From: Vibrio penaeicida
GTDB taxonomy: Bacteria; Pseudomonadota; Gammaproteobacteria; Enterobacterales; Vibrionaceae
Direction: 5' to 3'
Assembly (NCBI RefSeq): GCF_030689305.1
Contig: NZ_JAUYVM010000012.1
Coordinates: forward strand, 1-64,000
DNA: 64,000 nt
The position numbers and the translations under genes are program-made. The notes beneath the pieces were generated by a model that did no database searches, was not told where the DNA came from, and worked only from the letters and a program-made list of their open reading frames with translations. Shown here piece by piece: positions 52,223 to 60,554 of the stretch (its first letter is position 1; every line of letters starts with the position of its first letter).

Positions 52223-54218
52223 GGTTGCCTCCTGCTGTGTTAATACTTTTTATCACCATTTTATTTTGTTTCTTTAAATCAGGGGCTTGCATACTGGTCA
52301 TGACGCTGATTTCACCAAATCCATTTTGCGGGAGGTAAGGGGTGTGGTTGAATGTTAGGCTTTGCAAATCTTTAGGCAGTGGTAATCCGTAAGCTTTCCA
52401 ATGTTCTAGGGTTTGCTTGGCTTTTTCTGCGTTGATGACTTTGAACGTGAACACGGATCCGGCCGAGGTTAAATAGTTGATGTATTGTTCAATGCCCTGA
52501 GTTTTGGCGAGATCTTTTGAGAATCGGTGGTAATAATAGTCGCCGCCACCCAAGGTTTGTGATGCATAAAATACGATGAGTTCTAACCCTGTACTTTCTC
52601 CACTAACTTCGTTTTGTTTATTACCATTGTTTCCTTCATTTTGTTTGTTTACGGCATTATCAAAGTAATCAGAATACAAAGGGTGAAGGTTTTGCTGTGT
52701 TTGGAGTGATTGAGTAGAGAACAAAAGCGCATCCGATTCGAGCTTGATACTTATCAAGCTTTCTTCACATAGGTTAATCTCTTTTGTTTCGTTTTTGCTG
52801 GTAAATAAGCTGCTTGCAATAGGAGCTTCTACGATTCCTGTCATTCTGGCTTTAGTTTTGCCCATTTCAGGTATGCCGTAAGCGAGAATATCTTGAATAC
52901 TGGTGTAGATTTCTTGTTTGATTTTCGGTGACAACCCGTTGGGAAGTACTACTTCGGATAGCCATTCAGTGTTGTCGACTTCAATGACCGTCATACTGTA
53001 AAGATTGCTTTCTTTGGCGGCTCCTGTTTTCTCATCAATGGCAGTGTGAACGCTGTAGGTGGAAGTTGGGAAGTGATCACCCAGTTCGAAAAGCTTGACC
53101 AGTTTTTCCTTGTCTTTTTCTATTTCTGAGCTTTTTGCAGGAGAGTTCCAGTCGGAGTACTTCCAGTCGGTAGAAAATGTAGGGGCAACGAAGGCTCCCT
53201 CCGCATTTTTAAACAGGCTTGGCTTAGTAAGCGTTGCAAGGTTGACAAAAATCGGCTCACGATTGTCGTTGATTTTGGCAAGCGAGAGTGGGCGTTGTTT
53301 TGGCCGGTTGTGCATGGATGGGCTAACTGGTTTGGCGTGTCGAAAGACGACGTTGTCAAAGTGTTCGTTAAGCTGCACTGAATTTTTCAGGTGCTTTTTG
53401 GCGTTGGCAAACCCGGCTTTGATGATGTTGCCTGCGAGCTTTGAGCTGGATTCTAGGTGGTTATCGAGTTTGCTTTTTTTGCTTGGAAAGCAAATAGGGT
53501 GGTCAAACTTTAATCGAATTGGGAATGTGTTTTCGTTTGCGTCGAATGCGGGTAGATGACAGTTTTGGTTTTGTCGTGCCTGATGTTTTGCAAATGGTGT
53601 TAGGGTAGCGCTTTGCACTTGTCCGAATCCGACGGTTTTAAACGCGCCAAGCGCGCCTTCTGTTAGCTGTTCGCAAGCTTTGTTCAACCATTTTTCAGCG
53701 TTAATTCTATCGGTTTCTGTTGCGTTATTTAGCCAAATTTCCCCTTCAAAGGTGATGCTTTGCCCTGTGGCGTATTTGGATTCAATGATTTGCAAGTGCC
53801 CCTTTTCTACAGCTTGAGTACTTTCATTTATTTTTATACGGAAACGTTGGGTGTCTTCCCATGCGATGTGAGATTGCGTTTGAGTTTCACTGTTTGACGT
53901 TTCAATAAAACGCCATGGGAAGGTGAGTAACGCGGTTTCTTTTAAATTCCCTTCATCCCCTTCCTTACCAAATAGCTTGTCTGTAAGGCTTTTAAGCTCT
54001 GGCGCTAGCGGGAGTTGAGCTTCTTTGAGCGCACTATAAAATCTGCTGACTTTGTCTCTGATATTGCCTTTTACCAGCCTACCGGGGATCACCATTTGCC
54101 CGTTGTGTGTTAGCGTTTCGGTGTCAAGCCCAAACGCAATCGCACCTGTGGTCTTAGTAATAAATGGCGCACGAAGGATGAGGGTTAACTTGCATTTGTA
54201 TGAGTGTAGTTCTGTCAT
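52215..54218 (-). CDS. csx10: Csx10-like RAMP protein (Cas5-type subunit)
   Basis: About 667 residues. The N-terminus (KLTLILRAPFITKTTGAIAFGLDTE, then GQMVIPGRLVKGNIRDKVSRFY) and the C-terminal part (YLTSAGSVFTFKV, QTLEHWKAYGLPLP, PQNGFGEISVMTS) match the Csx10 layout, the Cas5-like subunit of type III-D that binds the crRNA 5' tag. A middle region (about 220-480) is less typical. The start at 54218 is chosen because GAGGAA lies upstream and it begins 1 base after the cas10 stop; an earlier ATG lies inside cas10. Confidence 0.82.
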   Translation of the reverse strand: MTELHSYKCKLTLILRAPFITKTTGAIAFGLDTETLTHNGQMVIPGRLVKGNIRDKVSRFYSALKEAQLPLAPELKSLTDKLFGKEGDEGNLKETALLTFPWRFIETSNSETQTQSHIAWEDTQRFRIKINESTQAVEKGHLQIIESKYATGQSITFEGEIWLNNATETDRINAEKWLNKACEQLTEGALGAFKTVGFGQVQSATLTPFAKHQARQNQNCHLPAFDANENTFPIRLKFDHPICFPSKKSKLDNHLESSSKLAGNIIKAGFANAKKHLKNSVQLNEHFDNVVFRHAKPVSPSMHNRPKQRPLSLAKINDNREPIFVNLATLTKPSLFKNAEGAFVAPTFSTDWKYSDWNSPAKSSEIEKDKEKLVKLFELGDHFPTSTYSVHTAIDEKTGAAKESNLYSMTVIEVDNTEWLSEVVLPNGLSPKIKQEIYTSIQDILAYGIPEMGKTKARMTGIVEAPIASSLFTSKNETKEINLCEESLISIKLESDALLFSTQSLQTQQNLHPLYSDYFDNAVNKQNEGNNGNKQNEVSGESTGLELIVFYASQTLGGGDYYYHRFSKDLAKTQGIEQYINYLTSAGSVFTFKVINAEKAKQTLEHWKAYGLPLPKDLQSLTFNHTPYLPQNGFGEISVMTSMQAPDLKKQNKMVIKSINTAGGNHE

Positions 54219-54219
54219 G

Positions 54220-55959
54220 TTATTGTTCCTCACTCTGGTGTTGGGTGTTCGAGTTATTTGGTGCTTCTGGGGCTAAGTAGTCGTATAGCTCCAGTAGATG
54301 TATCCAGAAGTAAGGGTTTTCGTGCGTGAGGTGTGCCAATTTTTCTTCTTCTTTGTTTTTCTTTTCTTTCTTCTTTTCTTTAGGTAGGTATTGGAAAATC
54401 GAACCGAGCTTTTCGAGTATGTCTTTGCTTTCGGCATTCAACCCGTTGACCAAATCGGTGTATATGTTGTTCACTAATTGAGTGCGGTGTTGGAACTTAG
54501 TTGTATTTTCCAGTTGTTGGGCTTCGTGTTCTTTCTGCGCGAGCATTTTTTGCTCTTGCACTCGTTCCGGTGTGAGGTTTTCCTGTAGCTCAAATGCTTC
54601 TACCGGAAGGGGTAGGAAGGTTTTCACAAAGTAATAAACTCGATGGCGGGGCAAGGCGTCTAGAGCGGCTTTTAGGGCTTCATCCAGCGAAGCACTTTCT
54701 TGGTATCCAATAGGACGGCGACATTTAGCTTGAGTGTGGAATTGTTTTTTCCAAAAGTCTTCTATACTGTCTTCGACAAAATAATCGATAGATTCCAATA
54801 CGGCGTAATCGAACAAATTGAATTGCCGACCATTCGGTTGTTCTTTGATGTTGTCTGCAAGCTCTATTGCGAGCTGTTGTGCTTTCTGAATAGGTGTTTT
54901 CGCACTACAAAGCACCATGCCAGCCGAAAAGGTGATGGGGTGACCATTTAATGTTTTGTTTTTGTGGTGCTCGAAGAAATGTTGCAGCACGTCAAACCCT
55001 AACCAAGCAGGGACCACAATGGTGCTTTCATCGCCACCCCACAATAAGGTTTCGACTTGGATTGGGGTAGTTTTTTCGTTGCCTTTCAATTCTGGTTGTC
55101 GGGTTACAAATAAGTCGATAAGTCGCTTCTGATAGTCTTGCCGAATTTTTTTGAGTTCGTCATCGTAACTTTTTTGAGCATCTTCTTGGCTGGATTCACT
55201 ACCTTGTTTGCATGCGTTTTCAATCGCCTCTCGCTGAATTTTCCCGAAGCTGTTCCCGTCGGCGTATATAACGGCGATTTTTCCATTTAGTGAAAGTGTG
55301 GGGTGGGTTCCGGCAAGTTGATGTAAGTCTTGGCTAAGTTGGTACTGTGCTTCGTTAGAGGATTTGTCTTTACCTTCAAAATAAATACTTGTGCGCAGTT
55401 TTCGACCTTTTTGAAAACGCTGGTTAACGCTTTCTGATGCATTTTCATTGGCTGTATTGGGAAGTTGCGATTTTTGAACAGTGGGAAGAAAACCGTTGTA
55501 CGCACATATACCGTTTGGGTTGTCTATAACGCCTGGCGCAGGTAAGGAGAGTTGATTGAGCTGGCTGTGCCTACCCAATGCAATGAGCGCTTCTTTGGCT
55601 TCTAGGTAAGTGCTGGCAGTGACGGTATTGACCACAAAGGTAAAATATTTGCCCAACCCGCCAACTGATTTTGTGAGAAATTCTCTCACCGTACAAATCA
55701 ATTTGTCCTGATCAACAGCGTTTTCCATTTTGAAAATACCAATTGACCCCCCAGTAGTAATAGGTATGAGCTTTCCTTCGATGTCGCTTTTCTTTTCACG
55801 AAGATCTTCTATGTTACTGAGCTCTTCTATGGCATTTTTTATGATATTCGAGCTGCCTCTAATAACACTTAGCTGAGACGTATCGAGAATAGTGGCATAG
55901 ATGTTGACGGCTTCTACTTTTAAGTAAAGCTTTTCGGTGGGTTGAGTGGCAACTGACAT
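54220..55959 (-). CDS. cas10: Cas10-family large subunit, no HD domain, GGDE palm
   Basis: A 579-residue Cas10. The N-terminus goes straight into the first palm-like region (YLKVEAVNIYATILDTSQL) with no HD nuclease motif. The second palm has IAVIYADGNSFGKI and LLWGGDESTIVVPAW, where GGDE (308-311) replaces the usual GGDD. Carboxylates remain at both metal positions, so cyclic-oligoadenylate synthesis may still occur. The C-terminal helical domain ends in a charged, Lys/Glu-rich tail (530-555). It is the first gene of the cas operon, 370 bp from the helicase gene. DNA cleavage by HD is not expected. Confidence 0.9.
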   Translation of the reverse strand: MSVATQPTEKLYLKVEAVNIYATILDTSQLSVIRGSSNIIKNAIEELSNIEDLREKKSDIEGKLIPITTGGSIGIFKMENAVDQDKLICTVREFLTKSVGGLGKYFTFVVNTVTASTYLEAKEALIALGRHSQLNQLSLPAPGVIDNPNGICAYNGFLPTVQKSQLPNTANENASESVNQRFQKGRKLRTSIYFEGKDKSSNEAQYQLSQDLHQLAGTHPTLSLNGKIAVIYADGNSFGKIQREAIENACKQGSESSQEDAQKSYDDELKKIRQDYQKRLIDLFVTRQPELKGNEKTTPIQVETLLWGGDESTIVVPAWLGFDVLQHFFEHHKNKTLNGHPITFSAGMVLCSAKTPIQKAQQLAIELADNIKEQPNGRQFNLFDYAVLESIDYFVEDSIEDFWKKQFHTQAKCRRPIGYQESASLDEALKAALDALPRHRVYYFVKTFLPLPVEAFELQENLTPERVQEQKMLAQKEHEAQQLENTTKFQHRTQLVNNIYTDLVNGLNAESKDILEKLGSIFQYLPKEKKKEKKNKEEEKLAHLTHENPYFWIHLLELYDYLAPEAPNNSNTQHQSEEQ

Positions 55960-56329
55960 GTTTGTGCATCCTACTGAAGTTCGTTTAACCTTTGGGGTAA
56001 GTAATCCATTACATGGAAAAACGCATAGTGTGATTAAAAGTGCCTAATGCGGTTAATTTGAAGCGCACTAAGATCTTAATATGCATGTGAATACGCTGCT
56101 TTCGAGTTTATAAAACCTAAGCGAGTATAAAAATGGTTAAAGTCACGTTACGGTTTTGAATGTCAGGGTAAGGTTGGTTTTTTGCTATTTTTGTGTCGGT
56201 ACTCGCATATTCAGTACAGTTGGGTATACTATGCCGCTAATTGAAATTCATGTACCAGTTTGGCTGGCAAGCGAAGTATAGGCTTGCGTTTCAGCCATTA
56301 AAGGTTGTCTGATAAAGGACCTTGCTTCA
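55960..56329. promoter_or_regulatory. Divergent region between cas10 and the helicase gene
   Basis: A 370-bp gap. It must contain the single promoter of the cas operon and the helicase promoter with a long 5' leader (about 100 bp after a TATACT at 56225), as is common for cold-inducible DEAD-box genes. No RNA gene or ORF was recognised. Confidence 0.4.
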
Positions 56330-57616
56330 ATGTCATTTTCTTCTCAAGGTTTCGCTCCTGATGTAGCGAAAGCACTGACCGAAATCGGTTACGAAAAACT
56401 TACGCCGATCCAGCAAAAAGCCATCCCTATGGCGCGTAAAGGGCACGATATTTTTGCCACCGCGCAAACGGGTACAGGTAAAACGGCGGCGTTCTCGTTA
56501 CCAGTGATCCAACACTTATTGGATTCGGGCAAGCAGCCTTCGCGCCGAACTGCACGTGCTCTGATTTTGGCTCCGACTCGTGAATTGGTTGCACAAATTT
56601 CAGACAATATAAAAGCTTACACCAAATACACCTCTCTCAGTGTGGCAGCCGTTTACGGTGGCAATAAGATGTCATCTCAGGTTCGCCAGTTGGAAAGTGG
56701 TGTTGATATTCTTGTTGCAACACCTGGTCGCTTGAGTGAACACATGCAAGAAGGCAACGTTTCAATAGCTAACCTTGAATTTCTTGTATTTGATGAAGCC
56801 GACCGAATCCTCGATATGGGCTTCATCAACGCGGTACGCGAAATCATGATGGAAGTTGAAACAGCACCTCAGATCATGATGTTTTCTGCGACAACATCTA
56901 GCCAGCTTAACCAGCTTTCTGCGGATATTTTGCGCAAACCTAAACGCATTAGCGTTGACCATGAAAACTCTACAGCAGCGACCGTTGCCCATGTTGTTTA
57001 TCCGGTAGACCAAGAGCGTAAAACCGAACTGCTTTCTGAGCTGATTGGTCGTAAAAACTGGCAACAAGTTCTCGTGTTTGTGAACTACAAAGAAACGGCT
57101 AACGAGATTGTTAAAGAGCTTAAATTAGATGGCATAAAAGCGGTACTTTGCCATGGTGATAAAGCACAAAGTGCTCGCCGACGCGCATTGGATGATTTTA
57201 AAGAAGGCAAAGCACGAGTGATGGTTGCAACAGACGTTGCTGCTCGAGGTCTGGACATTGAAAGTCTGCCTCACGTAATCAACTACGACATGCCTTTCCT
57301 TGCGGAAGACTACGTTCACCGTATTGGCCGCACGGGTCGTGCAGGTAAACAAGGCCATGCGGTTTCTTTTGTTAGCCGTGAAGAAGAGTTGACGTTGGTT
57401 CAGGTAGAAAACCTCATCAAGCAGCGTATTCGCCGTGTAGAGCAACCTGGGTATGAGCCAAAACGCCGTGAAGCTTATGTTGAAAAACTCAACAGCAAAG
57501 ATGCGTTTAAGAAACGTCGTGGTCGCACCAATAACCCAGACGCACCGAAAGATCAGGCTTCTGCTGAACGCAGACTCTCTATGATGAACCGAATTAAAGC
57601 GCGTCGCGGTAAATAG
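56330..57616 (+). CDS. rhlE: DEAD-box ATP-dependent RNA helicase (RhlE-like)
   Basis: A 428-residue helicase. The Q motif (GYEKLTPIQQKAIP), Walker A (AQTGTGKT), PTRELVAQ, TPGR, DEAD (VFDEADRILDMGF), SAT, LVFVNYKETANE and HRIGRTGRAG are all present in order. The C-terminal tail from about 370 is basic (KKRRGRTNNPDAPKDQASAERRLSMMNRIKARRGK), typical of RNA-binding tails. RhlE-type enzymes help ribosome assembly and RNA decay in the cold. The exact subfamily (RhlE versus similar SrmB/CsdA) rests on overall length and motifs. Confidence 0.9.
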   Translation: MSFSSQGFAPDVAKALTEIGYEKLTPIQQKAIPMARKGHDIFATAQTGTGKTAAFSLPVIQHLLDSGKQPSRRTARALILAPTRELVAQISDNIKAYTKYTSLSVAAVYGGNKMSSQVRQLESGVDILVATPGRLSEHMQEGNVSIANLEFLVFDEADRILDMGFINAVREIMMEVETAPQIMMFSATTSSQLNQLSADILRKPKRISVDHENSTAATVAHVVYPVDQERKTELLSELIGRKNWQQVLVFVNYKETANEIVKELKLDGIKAVLCHGDKAQSARRRALDDFKEGKARVMVATDVAARGLDIESLPHVINYDMPFLAEDYVHRIGRTGRAGKQGHAVSFVSREEELTLVQVENLIKQRIRRVEQPGYEPKRREAYVEKLNSKDAFKKRRGRTNNPDAPKDQASAERRLSMMNRIKARRGK

Positions 57617-57650
57617 TCGATAATCTCTATTTAGATAACGTAAGAACATA

Positions 57651-57680
57651 AAAAAGAGCATCCATTTGGATGCTCTTTTT
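57651..57680. terminator. Bidirectional terminator after rhlE
   Basis: AAAAAGAGCATCC and GGATGCTCTTTTT form a perfect stem around ATTT, with T-runs on both strands. It also lies 51 bp after the end of the convergent gene. Confidence 0.92.
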
Positions 57681-57730
57681 GGTTGTATTCTTGAAAGCGT
57701 TTGGAATAACGTTTTTATTGTTTCGTAGCG

Positions 57731-58699
57731 CTACTGAGTAAGGCGGAATTTGAAAAACTCGCTGGTTCCATCATCGTTATCACTGGCAAGAACGCCTTTG
57801 ATTGCCTGCGAACCGTCTTGGGTAACGGATACCGATTCAACTTTAGTGATAACTTGCTTACCTTTAATAGAGACGGGTTTGGCTACGTTAGTGAGATCGA
57901 GTTCTTTACCAGACTCAAGTTGAGAAACGGGGAATGACCCAACAAAGCTGCCAAGGATTTTGCCATCGTTATAAGCGTCGCCTGTTGCCTCAACTGAAGC
58001 TGTAAACACCAATCGTTTCGCTTGTTTCCAATAGGTTGCGCCAGAAAGACCCGCTTCAAATCCACCCACTTCTGGCAACGTGATTTTGTTGCTGCCTAAG
58101 TTAGCGATCGTGTCTGTTTTACCCGTGAGGTAATCTTCAAACTGCTGTACAGGGGCAGTGAATATTACGTTTGAGCCACCATTTCCGCGATTTAGGATGA
58201 AAACAGTTCCTTCTGAAGCGGCTAAGCCTTCAATATTTAACTCTTCTACACCGTATTCACGGCTTTCTCGGTAAAGTTGTTCGTATAAAGGAATGAGTGA
58301 ACGCTCGATACGGATCTGCTTATCTTGGCTAACAACAAATGCCCATTCACGAATGCCGGATTTGCTTCCAGAGCCAAGCATAACAAAGGAAGGCTTACCG
58401 TTGACCTTCAACAACTCCATCGCTTCGAAGTCAGGTTTTACTTTTTTAAGGATGCGCCCATTTTCTTCGACTGGGTAGTGTTTGATGAGATCTTTGTCTG
58501 CGATTCGAAAGTTCAAACCAATCTTGTATAGCCATGGAGAATCGTCACCTACGGCATAAACCATGTCTTCGGTGTAAACAATTCCAGAGGCGGACGGAAA
58601 GGCAGTGTTTTGTTTTGGTGTCGTAACGGTTAAATCTGCTGAGGAAGCGGAAAATGGTAATCCGATAGCGAGAGCCGTAAATAAAATTCCTTTTTTCAC
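57731..58699 (-). CDS. Exported hypothetical protein (intact paralogue)
   Basis: A 322-residue protein of unknown function. A signal peptide (MKKGILFTALAIGLPFSASSA) precedes a beta-rich body with FPSASGIVYTEDMVYAVGDDSPWLY, VKPDFEAME, IEGLAASEGTVFILNRGNGGSN, GFEAGLSGATYW and SDNDDGTSEFFKFRL. The regular beta pattern suggests a propeller-like fold. A close paralogue, broken by one stop codon, lies upstream at 59325-60299. The RBS (AAGGAC) sits at the very edge of a 264-bp MITE-like element, so its promoter has probably been replaced. Confidence 0.8.
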   Translation of the reverse strand: MKKGILFTALAIGLPFSASSADLTVTTPKQNTAFPSASGIVYTEDMVYAVGDDSPWLYKIGLNFRIADKDLIKHYPVEENGRILKKVKPDFEAMELLKVNGKPSFVMLGSGSKSGIREWAFVVSQDKQIRIERSLIPLYEQLYRESREYGVEELNIEGLAASEGTVFILNRGNGGSNVIFTAPVQQFEDYLTGKTDTIANLGSNKITLPEVGGFEAGLSGATYWKQAKRLVFTASVEATGDAYNDGKILGSFVGSFPVSQLESGKELDLTNVAKPVSIKGKQVITKVESVSVTQDGSQAIKGVLASDNDDGTSEFFKFRLTQ

Positions 58700-58711
58700 T
58701 GATAGTCCTTA

Positions 58712-58975
58712 GGGTCTGATGACCTTTCGAGATGATTTTTGCAGAAATTTGTGTGCTGTTTATGCAAGGCAGAGCTTATTCGGTGTAGTCGCTCTACATC
58801 AATAGGCGATAACGCAGTAGAAATAGCACACAAATACTGCCCAAAGGGTTCGTTTCAATACGCTTTACTCTTTGTTACAAGGTATTTACGTAGAGTGACT
58901 AGGCTGCATACCTTGAGCCGCGATTAAAACGCATTGAACTCGAACAAAATTTAACCGCGAAAGGTCATCAGACCC
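58712..58975. mobile_element. MITE-like element, 264 bp, TA-flanked inverted repeats
   Basis: Perfect 18-bp terminal inverted repeats (left end GGGTCTGATGACCTTTCG) are each flanked by TA, and the symmetry continues one more base. A second inner inverted repeat (TTTGTGTGCTGTTT with AAATAGCACACAAA) lets the left half fold. There is no room for a transposase. TA flanks and short repeats fit non-autonomous Tc1/mariner-IS630-type elements. It lies 12 bp before the start codon of the downstream gene. Confidence 0.8.
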
Positions 58976-59244
58976 TAATGTGTTGCGATGCATATCTCGA
59001 AAATTAGCATCTACTTATACTGTAAACCAGATATTCATTCCAATAAATGAGGCGGTTAAACGGAAATATGAGTGAAGTCACACTCATTGTGCCTCTCTTA
59101 TGAATTCATACATTCGGCACAATCAGGTTTTGGATGGTAAGCTCCTTCAATACCAATGAGCTTAAAAAGAAATGATGTGAGCTTTTTTTTGTGGCTTAAA
59201 AGTCAATAGCTGAAATGAGATCTGTGGGGGAATAAAAATAAACT

Positions 59245-59307
59245 GCCATATTTTCTGCAAACCAAGCCTATTTCTACAGTGAGAATAGGCGTGGTTTTAT
59301 ATATGGC
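59245..59307 (-). terminator. Terminator-like hairpin after the interrupted paralogue
   Basis: Nested stems: GCCATAT with ATATGGC outside, and AAACCAAGCCTATT with AATAGGCGTGGTTT inside. It lies about 20 bp past the ancestral stop of the pseudogene on the minus strand. Confidence 0.6.
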
Positions 59308-59324
59308 AGCGAATGGGCTAAGTC

Positions 59325-60299
59325 CTACTTGTGTAAACTAAACGAGAAAAACTCGCTCGTACCGTCATCGTTATCGCTGGCTAATGCGCCTTCAATGGAT
59401 TCTGGGGTACTGACCTTAATCGAAACGGATTCAACCTTGGTAATTACTGGTTTACCATTCTTGTCGATCGATTGAGCGTATGGGCTAAGATCCAATGTCT
59501 TTGTTTCGCTGAGCTGTCCTACTTCGAAATGGCCGACAAAGCTGCCTAAGATCTCTCCATCGTTGTAGGCATCTCCTGTTGCTTCTACCGAAGCGGTAAA
59601 TACTAAGCTATCCGTTTCTTCCCAATAGGTGCCGCCAGAAAGACCCGCTTCAAATCCTTGAACGTTAGGAAGCGAAACATGATACGTACGTAAAGAGTTG
59701 ATTTTGTCTTGCTTACCTAAAAGGTAGTCCTCAAACTCAGCAGCCGTTAAGGAAAAGATAATGTTTGAACCGCCATTTCCACGGTTGAAGATGTAAACCG
59801 TGTCTTCTGAAATAGCCAGTCCTTCGATGTTTAGCTCTTGCTTACCGCTGAATTTACTTGCGCGTTATAACTGCTCATAAAGCGCGACCAGTGAACGTTC
59901 AATCTTGACGCCCTTATCTTTGCTGATGACGTATGCCCATTCGCGAATGTCTTGTTTGCTTCCCGATCCGAGTAGAACCAAAGCTGGGCGGCCGTTTACG
60001 GTGAACGACTCCATGGCTTCAAAGTCTGGTTTTACTTTTTTAAGAATTCGACCATTGTCGCCAACTGGGTAATGCTTAATCAGGTCTTGGCTAAGGATAT
60101 TGAAATCCAAGTCCATGTTGTAAAGCCAAGGCGAGTCATCACCAACTGCATACAATGTTGTACCGTCTATCACCACGCCGGAAGCAGAAGGGAAAGTGGT
60201 ATTTAAAAGAGGCTCAGAAACAGAAAGGCTGGTTGCCTGAGCAGAAAACGCCAACGCACTGCTAATGGTCAGTGCTAAAGCTGATGCTTTTTTAAACAT
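59325..60299 (-). pseudogene. Exported protein paralogue interrupted by one in-frame TAA
   Basis: The full frame is 325 codons, nearly the same length as its neighbour (323 codons). A signal peptide (MFKKASALALTISSALAFSAQA) and the body motifs FPSASGVVIDGTTLYAVGDDSPWLY and VKPDFEAMESF are intact. After LVALYEQL the minus-strand codon at 59865-59867 is TAA where the paralogue has tyrosine. I read the rest of the frame and found no other stop until 59325; motifs ELNIEGLA, NRGNGGSN, GFEAGLSGGTYW and SDNDDGTSEFF persist. It is either a very recent pseudogene, a sequencing error or a read-through gene. A 144-residue fragment would be made otherwise. Confidence 0.87.
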
Positions 60300-60554
60300 G
60301 GAAAATTCCTTAAAAACTATTGAGTTAGGATTGATTGGAATCTATCACTCACGTTTTATATCCACTAGTTGAATATGAGCTTGTCACTAAGAAAGTTTAT
60401 TGTTTTTGGGCTGACCTCACGTCTATAAATCTCACTATTCGGTGAATTCTCATTTGGTTCCGAAAATGGCTAGTTTGCGTTTCAAAATTGAGTAGACTGG
60501 ATAACATCAGCTTCACATATGAAATCAGAGTTTTCAGCTAAGGATGCGACGCCA

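Larger units (their letters stand above)
58700..59324. other. Intergenic region between the two paralogues
   Basis: About 625 bp. It holds the MITE-like element (58712-58975) and a terminator-like hairpin (59245-59307). An AGCTC/GAGCT stem followed by T residues lies at about 59133-59188. No gene was recognised. Confidence 0.5.

Noticed and set aside
53095..53559. 154-codon plus-strand ORF opposite csx10
   Set aside because: Serine/leucine-rich shadow, with no start signals and no conserved pattern.
57125..57661. 178-codon minus-strand ORF opposite rhlE
   Set aside because: It overlaps a conserved helicase core and the terminator; composition is typical of an antisense reading.
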